Below are positions 26,969-36,202 of a stretch of 64,000 nucleotides of DNA, in pieces. The stretch is taken from contig NZ_JNZP01000020.1 in the NCBI RefSeq assembly GCF_000725545.1, forward strand, positions 1 to 64,000. Direction: 5' to 3'. Source of the stretch: Streptomyces exfoliatus (GTDB lineage: Bacteria; Actinomycetota; Actinomycetes; Streptomycetales; Streptomycetaceae). A program made the position numbers and the translations under genes. Below the pieces are notes generated by a model, which was not told the origin of the DNA, ran no database searches, and worked only from the letters and a program-made list of their open reading frames with translations. Numbering within the stretch: position 1 is the stretch's first letter; each line of letters opens with the position of its first letter.

Positions 26969-29026
26969 GTGCGCAAACTGCTGCCGCTCCTGAGCACGAA
27001 CCCCCACGGAGGCGGCCGTTCCGCTCTCACCTGCCGATTCCGGTGTGGTGACGCCTGCTTCCACGAGGTGCCCAACACGAGCGACAACGAGTACGTCGGC
27101 GACGTCATAGCCGGTGTCCTGTCGCGCCGTTCCGCCCTCCGCGCCGCCGCCGTCGTGACCGTCGCCTCCGCCGCCGGCGGTGCCGTCGTCCTCGGGAACG
27201 CCCCGGAAGCGGTGGCCCTGGCGGAGAGGCCGCAGAAGCCGGGCAAGGTGAAGACCGACGGCGCCCGTGGCCTCCGCTTCGCGCCGGTCGCGCCCAACAC
27301 CGCCGACCAGGTCACCGTTCCCGCCGGCTACACCCACAACGTGGTCATCCGCTGGGGCGAGCCCATCCTCCGCGGCGCCCCCGCCTTCGACGCCGAGAAG
27401 CAGACCGCGAAGGCCCAGGCCGGCCAGTTCGGCTACAACAACGACTTCCTCTCCCTGCTGCCGCTGCGCGGGGAGCACGGCCGCCAGGTCCTCGTCGCCA
27501 ACCACGAGTACACCGACGAAGTCCTGATGTTCCGCGGATACGACTCCGAGAACCCGACCCGCGAGCAGGTCGAGATCGCCTGGGCCGCGCACGGCCTCTC
27601 GGTCGTCGTCGTCCAGGAGGAGCACCGCTCCGGCAAGCTGACGCCGGTCACCCGCCACCACCTCAACCGGCGCCTGCACACCACCAGCGAGTTCGAGCTG
27701 ACCGGGCCCGCCGCAGGTGGCGACCTGCTCAAGACCTCCGCCGACCCCGAGGGGCGTACCGTCCTCGGCACCCTCAACAACTGCGCGGGCGGCACCACCC
27801 CGTGGGGCACCACCCTCCACGGCGAGGAGAACTTCAACCAGTACTTCGCGTACGGCTCGTCGCCGACCGACAAGCGGTACGGGATCGGCACCGGCGCCTC
27901 CGAGCGCAAGTGGGAGCGGTTCGACAAGCGCTTCGACCTGCGTCAGGAGCCCAACGAGGCGCACCGTCAGGGCTGGGTCGTCGAGCTCGACCCGTACGAC
28001 CCCGACTCCACGCCCCGCAAGCGCACCGCGCTCGGCCGCTTCAAGCACGAGGCCGCGCAGCCCCGCCTCACCGCCGACGGCCGCCCGGTCGTCTACATGG
28101 GCGACGACGAGCGGTTCGACTACTTCTACAAGTTCGTGTCGAGCAAGCGGATGAAGAAGGGCGGCTCGCGGGCCGCCCGTGAGCACAACCTCACCCTGCT
28201 CGACGAGGGCACCCTGTACGTCGCCAAGCTGACCGGCGACTCCCCGGCCGCCGAGATCGACGGCACCGGCAAGCTTCCCAACGACGGTGAGTTCGACGGC
28301 TCCGGCGTGTGGATCCCGCTCGCCACCGGCGACGTCTCCCACGTGCCCGGCATGACCGCCGAAGAGGTGTACGTCTTCACCCGCCTCGCCGGTGACAAGG
28401 TCGGCGCCACCAAGATGGACCGCCCCGAGGACGTCGAGCCGTCCCCGCGCTCCGGCCGCGTCTACGTCGCGCTCACCAACAACTCCAACCGCGGCAAGGG
28501 CACCAACCCGGGCGCCGACGAGGCCAACCCGCGCAACCTCAACAAGCACGGCCAGATCCTCGAACTGGCCGAGCACTGGGACGACCCGTCCTCCGACGGC
28601 TTCGCCTGGCGCCTCTTCCTCGTCGCGGGCGACCCGAACGACCCGGCCACCTACTTCGCCGGTTACCCCAAGGAGAAGGTCTCCCCGATCTCCTGCCCCG
28701 ACAACGTCGCCTTCGACCCGCACGGCAACCTGTGGATCTCCACCGACGGCAACCAGCTCGGCTCGCACGACGGCCTGTTCGGCGTCGCCACCCACGGCGA
28801 GCGCCGCGGTGAGCTGAAGCAGTTCCTGACCGTGCCCAAGGGTGCCGAGACCTGCGGCCCGATCATCCAGGACCGCCGTGTCCTGGTGGCCGTGCAGCAC
28901 CCGGGCGAGCTCGACGGCGCCTCCGTCGAGACCCCGAAGTCGGAGTGGCCCGACGGACCCGGCAAGCTCGTCCGCCCCTCGGTCGTCTCCGTGTGGCGTA
29001 CGGACGGCCGCGACATCGGCGTCTGA
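26969..29026 (+). CDS. phoX: PhoX family alkaline phosphatase, Tat-exported
   Basis: A 685-aa PhoX/DUF839 phosphatase that releases phosphate from organic phosphoesters outside the cell. A Tat signal is visible near residues 52-80 (SRRSALRAAAVVTVASAAGG). In the mature part NCAGGTTPWGT, GWVVELDPYDP and NNSNRGKG are family patches; PhoX enzymes use a Ca/Fe cofactor. The N-terminus before the Tat motif is 50 residues long, as usual in actinobacterial PhoX. I chose GTG at 26969 because GGAGGAGGA precedes it; a frame extending 11 codons upstream has no ribosome binding site. The PHO-box-like repeats upstream suggest PhoP control. Confidence 0.93.
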   Translation: MRKLLPLLSTNPHGGGRSALTCRFRCGDACFHEVPNTSDNEYVGDVIAGVLSRRSALRAAAVVTVASAAGGAVVLGNAPEAVALAERPQKPGKVKTDGARGLRFAPVAPNTADQVTVPAGYTHNVVIRWGEPILRGAPAFDAEKQTAKAQAGQFGYNNDFLSLLPLRGEHGRQVLVANHEYTDEVLMFRGYDSENPTREQVEIAWAAHGLSVVVVQEEHRSGKLTPVTRHHLNRRLHTTSEFELTGPAAGGDLLKTSADPEGRTVLGTLNNCAGGTTPWGTTLHGEENFNQYFAYGSSPTDKRYGIGTGASERKWERFDKRFDLRQEPNEAHRQGWVVELDPYDPDSTPRKRTALGRFKHEAAQPRLTADGRPVVYMGDDERFDYFYKFVSSKRMKKGGSRAAREHNLTLLDEGTLYVAKLTGDSPAAEIDGTGKLPNDGEFDGSGVWIPLATGDVSHVPGMTAEEVYVFTRLAGDKVGATKMDRPEDVEPSPRSGRVYVALTNNSNRGKGTNPGADEANPRNLNKHGQILELAEHWDDPSSDGFAWRLFLVAGDPNDPATYFAGYPKEKVSPISCPDNVAFDPHGNLWISTDGNQLGSHDGLFGVATHGERRGELKQFLTVPKGAETCGPIIQDRRVLVAVQHPGELDGASVETPKSEWPDGPGKLVRPSVVSVWRTDGRDIGV

Positions 29027-29038
29027 TGACACCGGGGC

Positions 29039-29075
29039 GGGCCTGGGGGTGGGTTCCTACTCCACCCCCAGGCCC
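29039..29075. terminator. terminator between the convergent phoX and helical-repeat protein genes
   Basis: 14-base perfect arms gggcctgggggtgg (29039-29052) and ccacccccaggccc (29062-29075). The hairpin includes the stop codon of the minus-strand gene. Confidence 0.82.
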
Positions 29076-30055
29076 TCCCTGAACCTGGTGAACTGCTCCG
29101 CCGGTTCCCCCGTGTACGCCCACGGCACCCACGCCGCCCGCGTGCCCAGCATCCCGAGCACCTCCCGGGCGATCTCCACCTGGCCCGCGTAGCAGGCGGC
29201 GTGCGCCAGGAAGTTGAGGTCGCCGACCTCCTCCGGCGCGACCGGTTCCCCCGGGTCCCTGCCGCCGATCCACCGCGCGTGCGTACGGCGCAGCTCCGTC
29301 ACCGCGAGCTCGTGCTTCCAGTGCTGGTCGAAGCCGCGCACGGGGCCCCGGCCGAGCGCCCCGTCCGCGATGTAACGGTACTCCTCGACCCGCGCCACCT
29401 GCACGAGGACCGGCAGCGGCGAGCCGGGCGGCGCCACCCCCGCCGCGTCGCGGGCGAAGTCGTACATGCTGCCGTGCGTCCCGTGCCACCGCGCCGACCA
29501 GTAGCGCAGGACCTGGATGTGGCCCTCCGTGTTGTACGGGTCCCGGCGCCGCAGCTCGTCGAACCAGTGCCGCAGTTCACGGCGCGGCACCCCGCCCTCG
29601 TACAGCCTCGCCACCGACAGCAGCGACACCCACGGCATGGGGTCGGCGGGGGCGGCGTCGGCCGCGCCCCGGCAGGCGTCGACGGCGGCGTCGACACGGC
29701 CCCGCTCCACGGCGGCGCCCCGGCCGGCCGCGATGGCCGCGTCGAAGACCCGGACCACCTCGGTCGCGGCCCGCAGTACGGCCGCGTCCGGGTTGCCCGG
29801 CTCGGCGGCCCGCCAGGTCTCCACGGTGGAACTGCCCGCCGCGGCGTGCGAGAGGAGCCGTATCCGGTGCGTACGGCGGGCCCAGTTCTCGCCGGTGGCG
29901 GCGAGCAGGTCCCGTACGCCCTGCCAGCGGCCGATGACGATGTCGTGGCGGGCCTCGGTGAGCGCGCGGTCCCCGAAGTCCGGGTCGAAGTCGGGCACGA
30001 AGCGTTCCGGACGCGGAGTGCGCGCGGAGCGCGCGGAGCGTCGGCGTACGGCCAT
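29057..30055 (-). CDS. conserved helical-repeat protein of unknown function
   Basis: The 332-aa cytoplasmic protein is almost entirely helical, with TPR-like units (for example PMPWVSLLSVARLYEGG and DLNFLAHAACYAGQVEIA). It is rich in Trp and Arg. The N-terminus is basic (MAVRRRSARSARTPRP). I recognise it only as a conserved Streptomyces protein without an assigned role. The next gene upstream on this strand is an APC permease, 134 bases away, so they may be separate units. The start region contains short cgcggag repeats. Confidence 0.7.
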   Translation of the reverse strand: MAVRRRSARSARTPRPERFVPDFDPDFGDRALTEARHDIVIGRWQGVRDLLAATGENWARRTHRIRLLSHAAAGSSTVETWRAAEPGNPDAAVLRAATEVVRVFDAAIAAGRGAAVERGRVDAAVDACRGAADAAPADPMPWVSLLSVARLYEGGVPRRELRHWFDELRRRDPYNTEGHIQVLRYWSARWHGTHGSMYDFARDAAGVAPPGSPLPVLVQVARVEEYRYIADGALGRGPVRGFDQHWKHELAVTELRRTHARWIGGRDPGEPVAPEEVGDLNFLAHAACYAGQVEIAREVLGMLGTRAAWVPWAYTGEPAEQFTRFREGLGVE

Positions 30056-30189
30056 CGGTGGCCTCCTTCGGGTTCGGCTGCCGTCAGAAGTCGTGGGAGA
30101 GGGGCTCGGTTTCGCTCGGAGGTCGGTGGCGGGGAGGTGTCCGGCTTCCCTCCGGAGGCCGCGGGGCCGGTGCTCCGGGAGGGAGCGGC

Positions 30190-31665
30190 TCAGAAGTCCG
30201 TCGCGTAGCTCTTGTCGCTCGTGCCCGTGCGCGGGCGGGCGACCGGGCCCCAGTCCTCCGTCGCGGCCAGCGCCCGGACCGCGTCCAGGCGGGCCGGGCG
30301 GTAGTAGTCGCTGCCCTTCCGCCAGTACACGACCAGCGGGACGACACCGACGAGCAGGCCGCCGAGGCCGATCGTGAGGGCGGTGGTGGAGAGTTCGCCG
30401 AGCGATTCGACGAACGCCCAGAGCATGAACGCGGAACCGAGCAGCGGCCACAGGCCGCCGAGGACCAGGTTGCGTACGGAGCGGAACAGGACCGACTTGT
30501 ACGCGACGACCGCCGCGATGCCCGCGAGGCCGTAGTAGAACGCGATCTGCAGTCCGATCGCGGAGACCGCGTCGCTGAGGATCTGCTGCACGGAGCCGGC
30601 CGCCGCCGCTGCCGCGAACATCAGGAGCGCGGCGCCGCCGACGGCGGCGATGGCGACCCACGGCGTGTTCCAGCGGTGGTGCACGGCGCCGAGCGCGGCC
30701 GGCATGGTCCGGTCGCGGCCCATCGCGAAGAGCGAGCGGGTGACCTGGAGGAGGGTGGTCTCCAGGGTGGCGACGGTCGACAGGACGACGGCCACGACGA
30801 GGAGCTTGCCGCCGACGCCGGGCCAGATCTCCTGGCCGAGGACGGCGAGGACGTTCGGTCCGGCGGTACGGATCTCCTCCGCGCTGAGGAGTACGTTCAC
30901 GGCGACGGTGAAGGCCTCGAAGAGGACGAAGACGAAGCCGACGCCGACGAGCGCCGCGAGTCCGGCGGTGCGGCGGCTGTTCCTGGTCTCCTCGCTGAGG
31001 TTGCTGGTGACGTCCCAGCCCCAGTAGTAGAACGCGGCGATCAGCGCGCCGGCGGCGAAGCCCTGCGGCCCGTCGAACTGGCCGAGGCCGAACCAGGACC
31101 AGTCGAAGGCGGCGGCCCGGCCCCGGTGCGCCACGGCCGCCAGGACGAACCCGATCAGGATCAGCATCTCGACGCCGGACATGATCAGCTGGGCCCGCAC
31201 GGTGAGCCGCGCGCCGCCCAGGACGACGAGCAGGATCAGCAGGAACCAGGCGGCGCCGACGGCGGTCGCGAGCGGGGTGCTGTCGGCGAGATCGGGGTCG
31301 ATCAGGGAGAGCGTGAGGGACCCGGCGGGCAGCGAGCCGGCCACCATGAAGACGGTGGCGGCGAAGACCAGCGCCCAGCCGGAGAGGAAGCCGAGGAAGG
31401 GGTGGAGGGTACGGCCCACCCAGGAGTAGCCGGCACCGGCGTTGACGTCGATCCGGCCGAGGCGGGCGTACGCGAGGACGATGCCGAACATCGGTATCGC
31501 GCAGTACAGCAGGGCCGCGGGACCCGCGAAGCCGACGGCGCCGAAGAGGACGGCGGTGGTCGCGGCCAGCGAATAGGCGGGGGCGCTGCCGGCGACGGCC
31601 ATCACGATCGTGTCGAAGGTACCGAGGACATTGGGCTGGAGCCCTCTGTTCGTGGTGGTGCGCAT
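30190..31665 (-). CDS. APC family amino-acid permease
   Basis: The 491-aa membrane protein has about 12 predicted helices. The first carries FDTIVMAVAGSAPAYSLAATT, the conserved helix-1 substrate/Na site region of amino acid-polyamine-organocation transporters (residues quoted to position; GSAPAYS is the key patch). A later segment, YYWGWDVTSNLSEETRNSRRT, is the conserved helix-6 region. Substrate unknown, likely an amino acid or amine. The start MRTTTNRGLQPN is preceded by CGAGGAC. The gap 31666-31872 holds the promoter side and no gene. Confidence 0.9.
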   Translation of the reverse strand: MRTTTNRGLQPNVLGTFDTIVMAVAGSAPAYSLAATTAVLFGAVGFAGPAALLYCAIPMFGIVLAYARLGRIDVNAGAGYSWVGRTLHPFLGFLSGWALVFAATVFMVAGSLPAGSLTLSLIDPDLADSTPLATAVGAAWFLLILLVVLGGARLTVRAQLIMSGVEMLILIGFVLAAVAHRGRAAAFDWSWFGLGQFDGPQGFAAGALIAAFYYWGWDVTSNLSEETRNSRRTAGLAALVGVGFVFVLFEAFTVAVNVLLSAEEIRTAGPNVLAVLGQEIWPGVGGKLLVVAVVLSTVATLETTLLQVTRSLFAMGRDRTMPAALGAVHHRWNTPWVAIAAVGGAALLMFAAAAAAGSVQQILSDAVSAIGLQIAFYYGLAGIAAVVAYKSVLFRSVRNLVLGGLWPLLGSAFMLWAFVESLGELSTTALTIGLGGLLVGVVPLVVYWRKGSDYYRPARLDAVRALAATEDWGPVARPRTGTSDKSYATDF

Positions 31666-31872
31666 GGCGGGGTCCTCGGGGCGCGAGAGGTGAGGCGGTG
31701 CGGTGGCAGGGCGAAGTGGCCCGTCCGCCGGGCCGGTTGCCGACGGCGGCGGGCGCGGATCACGGTGAATCGAGCGCATCGTAGTCGCCCGGATGGATTC
31801 GGGTAACGGCGGTGGGGAGGCTTCCGTTCCGTGACCGCCGGTAAGTCCGCCCGTACGCCCCCGGGCGGAGGT

Positions 31873-33840
31873 TTACCGCAGGTCGGGACCGGCGATGGCG
31901 CGGGCCGCGCGGACCTCCTGGCGGAGCGGTTCGAGGACTCCGTTCTCGTCGCCGGGCAGCTCCGTGCGGACCTCCACGAGGATGTCGGACTCCCGGAGTC
32001 CGGCCGAGAGTTCGCGCAGCTCCCGCTCCACGGACGCGACCTCCGCCGGGTCGGGGGCGGGGGCGCCGTGGTCGACCCGGATCCGGGCGGCCGTCGTCGC
32101 GTCCACGATCCGCTCCACGGCGACGACGAGCGGCCACCAGGCGGCGGCGCGGGCGCCGGTGGGCGGCGGCTCGGTCAGCGCGCGCTGGAACTCCGAGCGG
32201 ACGCCGGACAGATCGCGGTAGAGCTTCCGCCGGGATCGCAGCCGCGCGCCGCCGTCGCCTCCGTGCGCCGCGGCGTCTCCTGTGAAGGCGCAGGCCACAT
32301 AGGCGGCCGCGTCGGCGACGGCGTCGGCGAGCTTGTCCCCGATCCGGGTGTGCCAGGACTCGGGCCAGAGGAGGTAGCCGGCGATCAGCGCGATGCCGCA
32401 GCCGATGAGCGAGTCGTACAGGCGGGGCATGACCAGGTTGAAACCCTCCTGGTTGAGGGTGTCGGAGAGCAGCAGGATCACCGGGGTGATGGCCGCCGTC
32501 TGGAAGGCGTACCCCTTCGCGGAGAAGGCCGGGACGAGGGCGGCCAGGACGCACATCACCGGCACGTCCCACCAGCCGCGCGGCACCTCGGCCAGGACGA
32601 GCGCGGCGAGGAGGAGCCCGAGGGCCGTGCCGAAGGCGCGCAGCACGGCCCGGGAGAAGACCGAGCCGAAGTCGGGCTTCATGACGAACGTGACGGTGAG
32701 CGCGACCCAGTACGAGCGGGGCACGGCGATCAGCGAGACCAGGGCCTGCGCGAGGCCGATGCAGAGCGCGAGCCGCAGGCCGTACCGCCAGGACGCCTCG
32801 GAGAACAGCACGGCGCGGGTGGCCCGGCGGACCCGGACCCGCAGCGCGGCGGGCCGGCCGAGCCGGTCGTCGACGTTGTACGGGTCGGGTTCCGCCTTGT
32901 GCACGACGGTCGCGGCGTGCCGCAGGGCGTGGTCGACGGCCTTCTCGGCGGGCCGCTCGGGCGTCGGCAGATCCAGTACGGGGGTCCCGGTGCGACCCTC
33001 CTCGACGGCGTCCGCGAGTTCCCGTACGGCCGCCGGGATCGCGGCGGACAGCGGGCCGTACAGCTGGGCGCGCAGATGGGCGGCGGGGGCGGCCTCGGCG
33101 AGCGGGATGACGACGTTCAGCTGCGCGAGCAGCCGGACCAGGGCGGAGGCGCGGCCGTGCTGGCGCGCCCGGTGGGCCAGGATCAGGTCGTACGAGTGGT
33201 TCAGCGAGGCGGTGACGGCGTGCCGCTTGTCGTCGTACGAGGCGGTGCCGGTGGCCTCGTAGAGGTCGGCGACGGCCCGGTAGGTCGCGGCGACGGCGGA
33301 ACGTTCCGGCGCGGCGCGGCGCAGGGGCCAGCCGAGCAGCGTGAGGACGAGGACGAAGAGCCCGCCGAGGGTGAGGAGGAGCGGCGCCTTCCACCAGGGG
33401 TCGGGCATGGGCAGGCCGGCGCCGACGACGGCGTTGAGGAGCAGGAGCAGCCCGGACACGGAGGCGACGGCGCCGATCGAGGAGATCATCCCGGAGACGA
33501 GCGCGACGAGGGTCAGCGCGGCGACCGCGAGCCAGCCCTGGCCGAAGACCAGGGTCCCGAGGGTGACGCCGATCGCCCCGAACAGCTGCGGCACGGCGAT
33601 GTTGAAGACCCGCATCCGGTAGGCGTCGGCGGTGTCGCCGATGACCCCGGACAGGGCGCCCATCGAGACGAGCGCCCCGTACGCCGGCTGCCCCACCGCG
33701 AGCCCCACGGCGAGCGGCGCCGAGAGCGCGACGGAGGCGCGGAGCACGGCGGCCCAGGGGATGGGGGTGGGTGCGGGCTTCAGCCCGGCGGTGAGCCAGG
33801 CGGGCGGGGAGAGCCGTACGGGGCCTGCGGGTCGTGCCAT
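31873..33840 (-). CDS. FUSC family protein
   Basis: The 655-aa protein has two blocks of membrane helices (about 35-165 and 355-490). Each is followed by a cytoplasmic helical region, the layout of the fusaric-acid-resistance/YccS/YhfK family. The conserved patch YWVALTVTFVMKPDFGSVFSRA lies in the second block (the key part is VMKPDFG). Members are putative efflux pumps for aromatic acids; the substrate here is unknown. It stands alone. The 165 bases beyond the start (33841-34005) show only a GC-rich dyad (cctcggccgagg). Confidence 0.88.
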   Translation of the reverse strand: MARPAGPVRLSPPAWLTAGLKPAPTPIPWAAVLRASVALSAPLAVGLAVGQPAYGALVSMGALSGVIGDTADAYRMRVFNIAVPQLFGAIGVTLGTLVFGQGWLAVAALTLVALVSGMISSIGAVASVSGLLLLLNAVVGAGLPMPDPWWKAPLLLTLGGLFVLVLTLLGWPLRRAAPERSAVAATYRAVADLYEATGTASYDDKRHAVTASLNHSYDLILAHRARQHGRASALVRLLAQLNVVIPLAEAAPAAHLRAQLYGPLSAAIPAAVRELADAVEEGRTGTPVLDLPTPERPAEKAVDHALRHAATVVHKAEPDPYNVDDRLGRPAALRVRVRRATRAVLFSEASWRYGLRLALCIGLAQALVSLIAVPRSYWVALTVTFVMKPDFGSVFSRAVLRAFGTALGLLLAALVLAEVPRGWWDVPVMCVLAALVPAFSAKGYAFQTAAITPVILLLSDTLNQEGFNLVMPRLYDSLIGCGIALIAGYLLWPESWHTRIGDKLADAVADAAAYVACAFTGDAAAHGGDGGARLRSRRKLYRDLSGVRSEFQRALTEPPPTGARAAAWWPLVVAVERIVDATTAARIRVDHGAPAPDPAEVASVERELRELSAGLRESDILVEVRTELPGDENGVLEPLRQEVRAARAIAGPDLR

Positions 33841-34005
33841 GCGACCAACTTACGTCGGCTGCGGCGGAGGGCTCCCGCTCCTGGGCCTCGGCCGAGGCCG
33901 GCGGCACACCGGCCGGTGCCGCGCTGCCGAAGTCGTCGGTCGGTACGCGGGCGATCTCCTCGCCGCCCCGACACGTGGGCGTGAGGCCTGTCGTCCGGAT
34001 CGGGC

Positions 34006-34242
34006 TCAGTTGCGGTAGGACTCGACCTCGGTGGCCGGGCGGAGGGCCGCCGTGTCGGGGTCCTCGCCGAATTCGGCCTTCGCGCGGCGCTGGCGCAGCA
34101 GGTCCCAGCACTGGTCGAGGCGTACCTCGAGCTCGGCGAGGCGGGCGCGTTCCTCCGGGAGGAGGCCGCCGGTGCGCTGCCGCAGGGTGCGCTCCTCCTC
34201 GACGAGGGCGCCGATGTCGTCCAGGATCTCCTCGTTGTCCAT
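34006..34242 (-). CDS. DUF2630 family protein
   Basis: The 78-aa charged helical protein (MDNEEILDDIGALVEEERTL, with LDQCWDLLRQRRA) matches the actinobacterial DUF2630 family. It probably forms a coiled coil. Function unknown. It follows the endonuclease/exonuclease-fold gene by 18 bases and may be cotranscribed with it. Confidence 0.88.
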   Translation of the reverse strand: MDNEEILDDIGALVEEERTLRQRTGGLLPEERARLAELEVRLDQCWDLLRQRRAKAEFGEDPDTAALRPATEVESYRN

Positions 34243-34260
34243 GCCTTCCAGCGTGGCCGA

Positions 34261-35280
34261 TCAGCGCTCGCCGCGCAGGTCGAGATCGGTGAGGACGGCC
34301 CGGTGGTCGGAGCCCGCGAGGTCGAGGAAGCGGATGCCCCGGACGCTGAAGTCGTTGCTGATCAGGACGTGATCGATCTGGACGAACGGCGGAAGCGGCC
34401 CCTCCATGGGCCAGGTCGGGGTGCGGCCGGCGTTCGCGACGCGGGAGGCGTCCTTGAGGTGGCCGGTGTCCAGGATCGAGCGGAAGGCGGCGTGGTCCTG
34501 GGAGGCGTTGAAGTCCCCGGCGATCAGGAGGGGGCCGGTGTTCTGCCGGGCGTCCTCCTCGATCCGGCCGAGTTCCCGCTTCCACACGTCCACCTGGTCC
34601 GGCAGCGGCGGCAGCGGGTGGGCGAGCTGGAGGCGTACGGGCACTCCGGCGATCTCGGCGGTGGCGCCGGGCATGCCCATGATCGCGGGGACGACCCGTT
34701 CGTCGGTCAGCGGGTAGGCGCTCAGGAGCACCGAGCCGACGGAGCCGTCGGCGTCCACCGAGGCCCGGTGGGGGAGTTCGGTGGCGAAGGCGTCGGTGAG
34801 GGCGCGCCCGCACGCGCGGTCGCATTCGGAGACGAACACCAGCTGGGGGCGCTCGCGCCGGATCGTGTCGGTCAGCGCCCCGGTGGCCTGGCCGAACTCG
34901 ACGTTGGCGGCGAGCACCCGGACCTGGGCGAGGGGCAGGCCGTAGGAGGTGACGAGCTGCGGCATGTGCGGTACGGAGGCCCAGCCGACGGCGGTGAGGA
35001 CGAGGACGGCCGTGAAGGTGAGGCCGCGGCGCCGGGCGACGGCGGCGAGGAGCACCGCGAGCGCGGCGGGCACGGCGAACCAGGGCAGCAGGGAGAGCAG
35101 CTGCGGGAGGGGCGTGACCCCGTCCGTGTCGAGCAGGCGGCCGCCGCTGACGGCGGCGGGGACGACCAGGAGCAGCCCGGCGGCCCAGGCGGTGAGGCGG
35201 TGCCTGGGCCGGAGGGGCGGCGGTTCTGGGGCTGCCGGTGCGGCGTTCGGCACGGGCTCGGCTGTGAGGGCTCGGTCCAC
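34261..35280 (-). CDS. membrane-anchored endonuclease/exonuclease/phosphatase-family protein
   Basis: The 339-aa protein starts with GTG. It has about three N-terminal membrane helices (residues 30-125) and an outward-facing EEP domain (about 125-339). Catalytic patches are VLAANVEFGQ (Asn), VFVSECD (Glu), LLIAGDFNAS (Asp-Phe-Asn), QIDHVLIS and SDHRAVLTDL (Asp-His). This is the vancomycin-resistance VanJ-like/AmyR group of extracytoplasmic phosphatases. It may dephosphorylate undecaprenyl-type lipids or nucleic acid; the substrate is unproven. Confidence 0.87.
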   Translation of the reverse strand: MDRALTAEPVPNAAPAAPEPPPLRPRHRLTAWAAGLLLVVPAAVSGGRLLDTDGVTPLPQLLSLLPWFAVPAALAVLLAAVARRRGLTFTAVLVLTAVGWASVPHMPQLVTSYGLPLAQVRVLAANVEFGQATGALTDTIRRERPQLVFVSECDRACGRALTDAFATELPHRASVDADGSVGSVLLSAYPLTDERVVPAIMGMPGATAEIAGVPVRLQLAHPLPPLPDQVDVWKRELGRIEEDARQNTGPLLIAGDFNASQDHAAFRSILDTGHLKDASRVANAGRTPTWPMEGPLPPFVQIDHVLISNDFSVRGIRFLDLAGSDHRAVLTDLDLRGER

Positions 35281-35285
35281 GCCCT

Positions 35286-35717
35286 TCAGTGTCGCAGGGC
35301 CTGGGAGATCTCCGCCTTGGTGGCGCCCGTGAGGGTCCGATTGCTGCGTGCCGTACCGGACTTGGAGGCTCCCGGTTCGACGCCGCTGATGCTCAGGACG
35401 ACGGAGTCGAGCAAGTTCCCTTCCGCGTCACGGAAGTTGACCATGATCGTGTAGTCGGCGGCCGTGTCCTTCGGGTTGGTCGCGGTGATCTGGGCGACCG
35501 TGCGGTCCCCGTCGGTGCTCGTCGGTCCGGCTTCGACGTCGCCGCCGGCGTTCACCCCGTCCTTGACCTCGTTCATCTTCTCCTCGGCGGCCGAGGCGAC
35601 GGCGGCGGTCGCGGACGAGAAGACGTCACCCGCCTTCTCCTGGGCGGCGTCGCACCCGGTGAGGGTGAGGGCCGTGGCCGCGGCGAGGGCCAGGGCTGCT
35701 GCCGTGGTGCGTCTCAT
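35286..35717 (-). CDS. lipoprotein with FxLYD-like domain
   Basis: The 143-aa protein has a lipoprotein signal with lipobox TLTGC (Cys near residue 22), an Ala/Glu-rich helical spacer, and a C-terminal beta domain (about 70-135). The latter includes AQITATNPKDTAADYTIMV and a predicted conserved YD-type strand, as in FxLYD domains. It is tightly packed between the EEP gene (5 bases) and a DUF7144-like membrane gene (10 bases), suggesting one envelope operon. Role unknown. Confidence 0.78.
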   Translation of the reverse strand: MRRTTAAALALAAATALTLTGCDAAQEKAGDVFSSATAAVASAAEEKMNEVKDGVNAGGDVEAGPTSTDGDRTVAQITATNPKDTAADYTIMVNFRDAEGNLLDSVVLSISGVEPGASKSGTARSNRTLTGATKAEISQALRH

Positions 35718-35727
35718 GGGCCCGGCC

Positions 35728-36165
35728 TCAGAACGTCTTGTCGCGGCCGTAGGCGTCGTCCGTGGCCAGGGCCCAGATCACGAAGATCGAGATGGCCATG
35801 GAGAAGAGCGCCCACCACGGCTGGTAGGGCAGGAAGAGGAACTGGAAGAGGACGTTGAGGGAGGCCAGTGCGATACCGGCGACCCGGCCCCACTCGGCGC
35901 CCCTGAGGATGCCGAATCCGGCGAGGGCGAGGATGACGCCGAGGATCAGGTGGATCCAGCCCCAGGTGGTGAGGTCGAACTTGAAGACGTAGTCGCCGAC
36001 GCGGGTGTAGACGTCGTCCTCGGCGATGCCTGCGATGCCCTGGAAGACGTCCATGAAGCCGGTGACCAGCATGAGGACGCCGGCGAAGAGGGTGCCGCCG
36101 GAGGCCCAGGCGCCGGAGGTGCTCGGCGTGGTGCGCGGCTCGCGGGGTGCGGTGTTCTGGCTCAT
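35728..36165 (-). CDS. DUF7144-like four-helix membrane protein
   Basis: The 145-aa protein has four predicted membrane helices: FAGVLMLVTGFMDVFQGIAGI, GWIHLILGVILALAGFGI, VAGIALASLNVLFQFLFL and PWWALFSMAISIFVIWAL. The patch YVFKFDLTTWGWIHL is characteristic of this Streptomyces family. Function unknown. It probably heads the unit that continues into the lipoprotein and EEP genes. Confidence 0.83.
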   Translation of the reverse strand: MSQNTAPREPRTTPSTSGAWASGGTLFAGVLMLVTGFMDVFQGIAGIAEDDVYTRVGDYVFKFDLTTWGWIHLILGVILALAGFGILRGAEWGRVAGIALASLNVLFQFLFLPYQPWWALFSMAISIFVIWALATDDAYGRDKTF

Positions 36166-36202
36166 GAGCCCATCGTCGGAGCGTTCGTACGATTCCGAAC
36201 TT

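Noticed and set aside
33841..34005. Possible small gene between the FUSC and DUF2630 genes
   Set aside because: Only a GC-rich dyad and no start with a ribosome binding site.
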